Shown in pieces: positions 57,376 to 64,000 of a DNA stretch of 64,000 bases. Every line of letters begins with the position of its first letter. Positions within the stretch are counted from its first letter, which is position 1. The translations under genes were made by a program, and so were the position numbers. Below the pieces are notes generated by a model, which worked only from the letters and a program-made list of their open reading frames with translations, did no database searches and was not told where the DNA came from. The DNA is from Diplodia intermedia (Eukaryota; Ascomycota; Dothideomycetes; Botryosphaeriales; Botryosphaeriaceae): assembly GCA_021495925.1 (NCBI GenBank), contig JAKEKT010000113.1, forward strand, positions 1 through 64,000, written 5' to 3'.

Positions 57376-58783
57376 ATGCTGGTCTCGTTGACCGTCGGCA
57401 AAGTCGATGCCGGCGTCGCCGTGCTGCTGACCGAGGACAAGCGCCTGGTAAGCCCCGCGTCCGCCGCAATGCGCCGCCGCGCCCTTCTCCTGCAACGTTG
57501 CCGTCCGCCGGCTGACGCTGCTCCAGATCGAATTCCCCTCGATCCTGCTGCCGCCCGACATCTCGTCGGGCAGCATCGTCGACATCACCGTCGCCCGCAA
57601 CCACCAGTCCGAGCAGGCCGCCCAGCAGGCCTTCCAGCAGCTGCAGGCCAAGATCTACCAGACCTTCGGCACCCGCACCCCCGAGCCGCCCATCCTCCGC
57701 TGCCGCAATGCCACGCAGACGTCGGTGGTGCTCGAGTGGGACCCGGTGCAGCTGGCCACGGCCGAGCTGCGCAGCCTGAGCCTGTACCGCAACGGCAGCA
57801 AGGCCGGCAGCATCCCGCGGCCCAAGGACATGCAGAGCACCAAGATCTCGGGGCTGGCCGTCGACACCGAGTACGTGTTCCACCTGGTGCTGCGCACCTC
57901 GGCCGGCACCTTCAGCAGCGAGCGCCTGGCCGTGCGCACCCACAAGATGACGGACCTGTCGGGCATCACCATCACCCCGGGCGTCATGCCCGCCCAGCTG
58001 CGCGAGAGCCTGGCCGAGACGGCCGAGCGCGTCGGCGCGAAGATGATCGACCAGGTGCGCATCGACACCACCCACTTCGTGTGCACCGAGGGCCGCGGCC
58101 CGCTGTGGGAGAAGGCCGTCGAGATGAACATCCCGGTCGTGGTGCCGGACTGGGTCAAGGGGTGCGAGCGCGAGGGCCGCATCGTCGGCGTGCGCCAGTA
58201 CTACATCAACGCCGACCCGCGCCTGCGCCAGATGGGCCCGCCGTCGGGCGGCAGCCAGCACCACAACGTGCCCAGCCACGGGCGCAGCCACAGCATGCAG
58301 CAGGCGGCCAGCAGCGCGAGGGCGTCGCCCATGCCCAGCCCGCGCACCGAGATCACGCCCCCAACGCCCGAGCAAGTCCGCAAAGAACCCCCGAATGGTG
58401 CACACGCTCACGCTGCAGCTCCTCCGTCCTCGTCGTCTCCGCTGCACCAGCAGCAGCAGCAAAACGAGGAACAACCCGCGGCCGCCCACGACAACGACGA
58501 CCAACCCCCGCCCCCGCCGCCAAAGGAAGACGGCAAGAGCCCGTCGCCGGAACCCGGCAGCAGCAACGGCAACGGCAACGGCGCCCTGGAAGAGCCGACG
58601 GACCACGAAGGAGAGCTCACGCCCCAGGCGGCGGCGGCGGACGCGAGCGGGGACGAGTCGGACGGTAACACGGAGACGCCCGACGGCGTCGGCGATGACG
58701 AGAAGCGGCTGGAGGCCGGGGGTCCCCCAAGCGAGGCTGGTGCGAGCCCGAGTGTAGCCAGTTTTCAGGATGTCGCGTTGTGA
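57376..58783 (+). CDS. chs5: Chitin biosynthesis protein CHS5 (exomer scaffold)
   Basis: Two exons, 57376-57447 and 57527-58783 (79-nt intron), 442 residues. The N-terminal Chs5 dimerisation segment reads VSLTVGKVDAGVAVLLTED then IEFPSILLPPDISSGSIVDI. A fibronectin type III domain (about 79-165; ATQTSVVLEWDPVQL, LRTSAGTFSSERLAVRT) is followed by a BRCT domain (about 165-252; FVCTEGRGPLWEKAVEMNI, VVPDWVKGCEREGRIVG). The remainder is a disordered Pro/Ser/Gln/Glu-rich tail. In yeast CHS5 scaffolds exomer at the trans-Golgi and carries chitin synthase III to the surface. The tail length varies in filamentous fungi. Confidence 0.95.
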
Positions 58784-59720
58784 AAAGCTGACCGCGAGCG
58801 AGACGACAACAACAACATCATCATCATCATACCCAACATTGACGCGGTGACCCGGAGGACAAATTTTTCACGGCTGTGCGATAGTGTGATTGAACGGCGG
58901 GATCGGGCGGACCGGGGTTTGTGGAACGAAAGGGGCATCATGATATCAGTTCTCACGGCGGCGGCGGCGGGGGGGTTGCGGGGGGATAGCAGTGAGGGGG
59001 AGGCTTCTTCCTCTTCTTCTTCTCGTTTGTCAAATGGAATCGTGTATCCTGGAGGCGGCGGCACCTTGGTCGTTTTTTCGCAGCGCCGGAGCAGGGGTTG
59101 GTGGCCTTGGACGAAGTTTACGCTATACCACATCTCACGCCTGTAGTTTCTTCTTCTTCTACTACTTCTTCCTCTTCTTCTTCTCCGCCTCCTTCTTCTC
59201 CCTCCCCACCCACTCCTATTCGCCTTGTTGTTGAGACAGACGCTCTTTGTGGGACTGATTAGGAAAATGATTATAATGACCACCGCCGCCAGGGAGTTGC
59301 TTTTTATCCTTCTGCTGTATCGTGTAGAATGTGTGCATTTAGCTTCATGCTGACTTCCGGCTGATCGGTTTTATTTTTCTTTACCTGTGCTTGCGAAGTT
59401 CGGTGTGTTGTTCACGGCACGAGCGGCGGTTCAGATAGACTTTTGACAATCGCGGACTAGCTGGAGGTGGGGGGCAGTAGTCAAGTGAGGATTTGGGGGG
59501 GAAAAAAAATTAAGACGTTCAGAAATTCATTTTTCTCATCCAACGTTGATATCTCTCTCTACCAAACCCGCAAGACAACCGCCCGCCTCTCAAGCACCCA
59601 GCAGCGGCTGCGGCGCCATCGAGGCCGGACAGACGAACATTCGGGACCCCAAAATCTCTTATATAAAAAAATAACAAAAGAAAACGAAAAGAAAACAAAC
59701 ACACACAGCCATCCAGTCAC
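58784..59720. other. Convergent intergenic region CHS5 / cupin
   Basis: About 940 bases. It contains a caacaacatcatcatcatc microrepeat near 58808-58830, a ttcttcttctactacttctt tract near 59150 and AT-rich sequence at 59500-59720. Only 3' ends are expected; no gene was seen. Confidence 0.5.
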
Positions 59721-60164
59721 CTACGCACCACCCTCCTTCCTCTGCCCAACGAAAAAGCCGAGGCCAAAGTCGTCCGTCGTAAACGTGATCTTGGAGCCCT
59801 TGGGGAAGTAAAAGACGTCGCCCTTGACGGCGTGCACCTTGTTGCCCGCCTCGTCGGCGATGTCGAAGCTGCCGTCGACGATGATCTTCATCTCGTGGTA
59901 CGTGTACTCGTACACCAGCGGCGTGCCCTTCTCCAGCCGGTAGAAGCCCGCCGAGATGGGGGCCGTGGGGTCGTTTTTCTCGCTGTCGGGGGAGGGGGCG
60001 TGTTAGTGGTGCGGCGAGGCGGGAAAGTTGGAGGGAGGGGGGATGGGGGATGAAGGGACGCACGAGGTTGCGACGTCGCCGAGGAAGGCGTTTTCGTTGG
60101 CGATGAGCGGCGGCTTGAAGGTGGATTGCGCCGCGGCGAAGTGGGTCATGGGGACGGCCGACAT
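59721..60164 (-). CDS. EutQ-like single-domain cupin
   Basis: Two exons, 60164-60064 and 59982-59721 (81-nt intron), 120 residues. The beta-barrel motifs are visible: ISAGFYRLEKGTPLVYEYTY, HEMKIIVDGSFDIADEAGN and VKGDVFYFPKGSKITFTTDD. The cupin pattern resembles ethanolamine utilisation protein EutQ-like and small fungal cupins. The metal-binding His/Glu set is incomplete: YTYHEMK supplies His and Glu, but the usual C-terminal His is replaced in FPKGSKI. A small enzyme or binding role is unknown. An in-frame upstream ATG at about 60266 would add a low-complexity N-terminus; the internal start matches relatives better. Confidence 0.88.
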
Positions 60165-63100
60165 GGTTGCGGTGGTGGTGGGATGTGGCTCTGTTATGGC
60201 GGTTCGTGTTAGATTGGATGTTCCGTGTCGTTTTTCTTTGAATGCGTGTGACGACGAGGAAGGCATGTTGGTGGGATGAGGTGTCGTCGGCGGCGGCCAC
60301 GACTTACTTTTGTAGAGAGAGATGTTCAGACAGCGAGATCAACTTCGAGGCAGGCGAAGATGAAACAACGGACGGGAGATGATGATGATGATGGCGGTGG
60401 TGGAGTGAGGGGATGGAAAGCGGTGGTTCTTATATCACGACCAAAGCAGTCCGCCGCCCACCGCAAGCTGCGTACTATATCCGCAAACCGCTAAGAAACA
60501 CAGCGCAGTTTGGTAGTAGATCGATAGCCCCCGCCGCCGTGCTGGGTGGGACACCACCACAGAAGGTGCAACAGCAACCGCATGCCCCGCATTCGTCATC
60601 ATCTGGCCGCCCGGTAAAGCGTCAGGCGCACGCCCCGTTGGCCAGAAACGTAAGCGTCTCGGTCGCTTATCGAGAGCAGTGAGGCACGCGGGTACGCTCG
60701 ACCGTTGAGTCGGGGAGCCCGAGTTTGCGCGGAGGAAGCAAGACGAAGGAATATTTTCCTGAATGCAGCAAATTAAGCAGGGGGAGGAGGGCGGGGGGTG
60801 GAGCTAAGAACCGCCGGGCAGATAAGGTGGGGTCTTCTGCGCCTCCGTCCAGGTACGGCAGGGGAGATCGATAGAAGCACTGATAAGCCTGCCTTTCGGT
60901 ATTTTCAGGGTCCTCGGGCACGCGAGAGGGACGATCGCGGAGCGTTGATCAACTGTGATTGTGATAGAGGGCGGATAACAGCGGCTTTGTTGCCCAAGTA
61001 GAGCAGCGAGACCAACGCATGCATACGCCTGCAGCATGGCATACGCAGCCCGCATAGCCCTACAGCGTGGACAGTCTTCACAAGCATTGTCGCGATACGG
61101 CCGACCGCTCTCCATGATGATTCTTCGCAATGGTCGACTTCACGCCGCAATCTCCAGCAGACTGCAAGTGAGGGGCAACACGGACATGGATTCGCAGACG
61201 AACCGAACCCAAGACGGCGGGGTGGAGTAGTCGTCCCGAATAGGCAATTTGATCCCTTCCGACAAGTTCTGCCGATGCCGACCGCCCGCTCACTACCCTA
61301 CGCCTGCCTGCACCACAACCTTCACGTGCCGTATCAACCGGGCGCCGCAGCGAATGGATTTGCCAAGAGGGTTTGGGAGCTTTTATCTGCGGATTGGCGA
61401 ATGAGAGGGTTCCAGTTAGGAAGCAGAGCAGAGACAAGGACGACACCTCAGCAGTCCAGAGAGATGACGCCATCCTCTCCGACCAGAACGCCGAGTGGTC
61501 TCTTGACAGCGCTCGTCGTGCTTTCGAGCGCATCGGTCCAGTCAACAATCAATCAGTTCCAAGCGCCAGCAGTGTGAAACATTCCGGGACGAGTCATCAA
61601 ACCCACCGTCCCGCGATTCCTTTCTAGCTTCATCAAACCACAAAAACAACCACGACTCGCATTATTCTCCCGCAAAACGACGACAAAGCGGGCTGGGTTT
61701 TGTGTCTGGATCCGCGCTTTTAAGCCCGCCCCGAACCATAATCAGCCCCCGAATCCAGCAGCCCCCCCGTCTGTCCCTATCCCGCCCTCCCTCTCGTTTC
61801 CCCCCCGTCTTCTCCTTCCAGCTTGATCCACGTCAGGGCTTTGTGCAAACCCCAATCGAGTTGATCGCTTCTTCCCGTTCAAGCAACATTCTCGACGACG
61901 CCCTGCCGCGCGCTTCCACTTCCCCTCTCCCGCATCCAAAAACGGTTGAATGATACGGAGGAGGTGCGTCTGGGCTTGGGGTGGATGGCAGGGGGAGGTG
62001 CCCGTTTGGTGGTGGCGTTCTGGCAAACTACGTACGACAAAGGCAGAAAAGACACGGATCGAGATACGGAACGCGGGGGGAGGAGGGGCGTGCATTGCGC
62101 ATCCGGTGGTCGGTCGGTCGGCCGGGGGGGACAAAGCGTCCGCGAGAAGAGAAGAGATAATGGGGAAATTACGCGCGGTCCGCAGCGCGGTTCGTGGTGT
62201 GACATATCTTTCTCCTCGATTCCCTTGGCTGGGTGGTGGTGCGGGATAAGGTGATGATAATCGCGCTCTCGGGAGGGGTTCGCTATCGGGGGGATGCGAG
62301 CGGAGAACAAAAAGGGATCGGGTCCCTCCTCTTTTTCTCCCTCTCTCCCTCTCGCTCTCTCGCTCTCAGTGGAATTCATACACATACGCATACGCATACA
62401 CACATACACACACCCGCATGCTTCCCAAAGAGCTAGCTAGCTAGCTGGCTCCAGAAACCCCGCGACTGTTACCACCACCATCAAAGGCATATCGACTGCT
62501 GAAGAAGAATATGAGAAGTAAGATACCCGGAAAAGCCATATCCCATGTTTTGGCGCTCGTGTCTTCCCTCTCCCCTCGTATCATTCGTTGTCGTTGAACC
62601 GTATCCCGAAAAAAAAACAAAGTTTTCCAACACGTACACTCCAATTGCCCCGTCCCGATACCGAACCCAATGACAATATGCTGAGCCTAATTACCAGATG
62701 GCCTGTTGGCCAGACATGGCAGCAAGAGCGAGCTTGCAAGCGAAATCCCGTTCAAACACCACAAAGTCCCAACATGACGCCGTATACGATGATGCCCGTC
62801 TCTCCAAAAAAGCATGTCTCTTTCAAAGTCGAGTCCGTCAGGTCACTCGGGAGAGAAAGCGCAAAATCAAGCCTATCAAGACAAAAGTCGGAAGAATGCA
62901 ACAACTCATGCACGCCAATGCTGTGTTTCCAGAACGATGGTGACCCGGTGAACTATCCACGAAAAATGTTCCAAAGGAAAGCCCCAAAGCGCGCCACAAG
63001 GCAGACGGCATCTGCAATTTTTTCGACATTGCCCAGAGGCGACCATCAACAAAAGCCACGCTGTGGCTCGCTGTGAAATATTATAGTGTGTAAGGAGATC

Positions 63101-63165
63101 AAAGGCGGCGTTGAACCGCCATCGTGGCATGAGAAATGACTGCTTCACCTCAACGAGCGCCGGCT
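60165..63165. other. Long gene-poor interval with simple repeats
   Basis: About 3 kb between two minus-strand genes. Several overlapping short frames are present (for example a 162-codon plus-strand frame, 62588-63076, with no domain), none supported by motifs or splice structure. It contains microsatellites near 62325-62450 and presumably the cupin promoter and the 3' end of the transcription factor gene. Confidence 0.5.
62325..62413 (+). repeat. Two adjacent microsatellites
   Basis: A ctctccctctcgctctctcg pyrimidine tract (62325-62369) is followed by a (ACAT/ACGC)n stretch of cacatacgcatacgcataca type (62379-62413). A gctagctagctagct run follows at 62431-62447. Confidence 0.85.
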
Positions 63166-64000
63166 TTAGCCAAGAAGAACTGCAACACCGTTAGCCACTG
63201 TCCCAGGATGCATGTTGGATCGAGCATAGCTAACCTTCCCAACCCCAGTCCTTCATCACGCTCAGCCAATGGAGCCGTCCCCGTACCGTGAATTCGCGGT
63301 CGACGACGCCAGTTCCGAAGTCGCATGAGCCCCGTCGCTGCTCGAGAACACTGGCAGGATTTGGCATGTCGAATGGGCCGATGGTCGCACGTCTTTTGTT
63401 TGCGCCGACAAAGTTCTCGTTCCATCGCACCGGCTCGTCAGACATCTCATCGTTCGGGCTCGCCCCACGCTTGTGAGGGTTGCTGCTCTTGGTCGACACC
63501 TTGGCCTTCGGTCGGATTCTTGCAGCGTACACGTCACGCCGTACCCACACCTCTTTCGTGATGTCAAGGCAGCGATCGATGATGCCGATGACCATGCGGC
63601 TGCTCATCGCCTCCCAGCGCTGACGTACCCATTCGCGGTCTTCGCCCGTAGCAGCTTCGCAGCCAGCAGCCATCAGTGGGTAGATATGGACGATGACGGC
63701 TCGAGAAGTCAGGGGAACCGTCGCGAGATAGATGAGAACCTTCTTCGAGAGCTCGGCCGAGGAAAGAGATGGAATCTCCGGGACTGCCTGATGAAGGTAA
63801 AGCAGCGTTGCCCACCGGTAGGCCTCTGCCGTCTGCAGGCTATGCTGGATGTGAGAGGTAGGGTCCTCGGGCACCTCGAAGAAAGCTTGAGGGACCCAAT
63901 CCTCGAGTTGCGTCTTCAGTTCCATCGCCTGCGAGATGACGGCTGGTGAGTTGCTCTCACTTCGGCGAACGCGCCGAACGAGATTTGCAACGTGGCCGAC
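63166..64000 (-). CDS. Fungal-specific transcription factor, C-terminal part (truncated by window edge)
   Basis: Exons at least 64000-63235 and 63179-63166, with a 55-nt intron near the stop; the last exon encodes only the end of VLLG and TAA. The frame is open to the window edge. It begins GHVANLVRRVRR, then ISQAMELKTQLEDWVPQAF, then HSLQTAEAYRWATLLYLHQA, then PLMAAGCEA, then REWVRQRWEAMSSRM and the C-terminal HWLSVMKDWGWE. This is the order of the Fungal_trans_2 (PF11951) ligand-responsive domain. An N-terminal Zn2Cys6 DNA-binding domain should lie beyond the edge. It is probably a nuclear regulator of metabolism. The target is unknown. Confidence 0.9.

Noticed and set aside
57122..58606. 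494-codon minus-strand frame antisense to CHS5
   Set aside because: Low-complexity shadow; CHS5 on the plus strand is unambiguous.
62588..63076. 162-codon plus-strand frame
   Set aside because: No family, no signal; likely chance frame opposite the 3' region of the transcription factor gene.
63085..63125. Possible tRNA T-arm (ggcggttcaacgccgcc, minus strand)
   Set aside because: The small hairpin pairs well but there is no acceptor stem, D arm or anticodon arm around it.
1..64000. CRISPR arrays, operons, ribosome binding sites and rho-type terminators
   Set aside because: The intron structure, telomere and gene families show a fungus; no such bacterial features were seen.

Overview
The window is the left end of a chromosome of a filamentous ascomycete (Pezizomycotina, most likely a Sordariomycete). 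It opens with about 21 copies of the telomeric hexamer CCCTAA. About 13.3 kb of extremely AT-rich, gene-free DNA follows, then a sharp change at about 13.56 kb into GC-rich DNA carrying short-intron (45-110 nt) fungal genes. The AT-rich block shows the signature of repeat-induced point mutation (RIP): CpA/TpG is almost absent, TpA is in huge excess and CpG is kept. It is a graveyard of repeats: a 55-bp tandem array, a minus-strand Ty3/gypsy retrotransposon relic with a readable reverse transcriptase, a 0.7-0.9 kb inverted repeat pair around it, and smaller repeats.

From 14 to 38 kb lies accessory, typically subtelomeric gene content. It holds a large secreted DUF7029/DUF7223-like protein, a cytochrome P450, a broken NACHT-ankyrin (STAND) gene, a SidJ-like siderophore esterase beside a deleted siderophore transporter, a DUF3176 membrane protein, a short-chain dehydrogenase, a Pth11/rhodopsin-like 7TM receptor with a scrambled segment, a second P450 and a DJ-1/PfpI protein. 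There is no polyketide, peptide or terpene synthase, so this is not a standard biosynthetic cluster. The oxidative enzymes could act together on a small molecule, but that is only inference from proximity.

From 39 kb onward the content becomes conserved and housekeeping: a C-terminal J-domain protein, a membrane-anchored GH16 glucanase-like protein, a CorA-like transporter, a small secreted protein, a NIPA-type magnesium transporter divergent from V-ATPase subunit E, the exomer subunit CHS5, an EutQ-like cupin, and the C-terminal part of a fungal transcription factor running off the right edge.

Gene models were spliced by eye from GT/AG sites. In every multi-exon model given as intact the exon lengths sum to a multiple of three and the joins restore family motifs. 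The most notable observations are a NACHT-ankyrin gene whose P-loop sits on a 25-nt mini-exon and which carries a RIP-type nonsense codon, two mutually compensating frameshifts inside the 7TM receptor, the siderophore esterase/transporter remnant pair, and the RIP boundary falling in a GTA/GCA triplet tract. No single wholly new system could be demonstrated.
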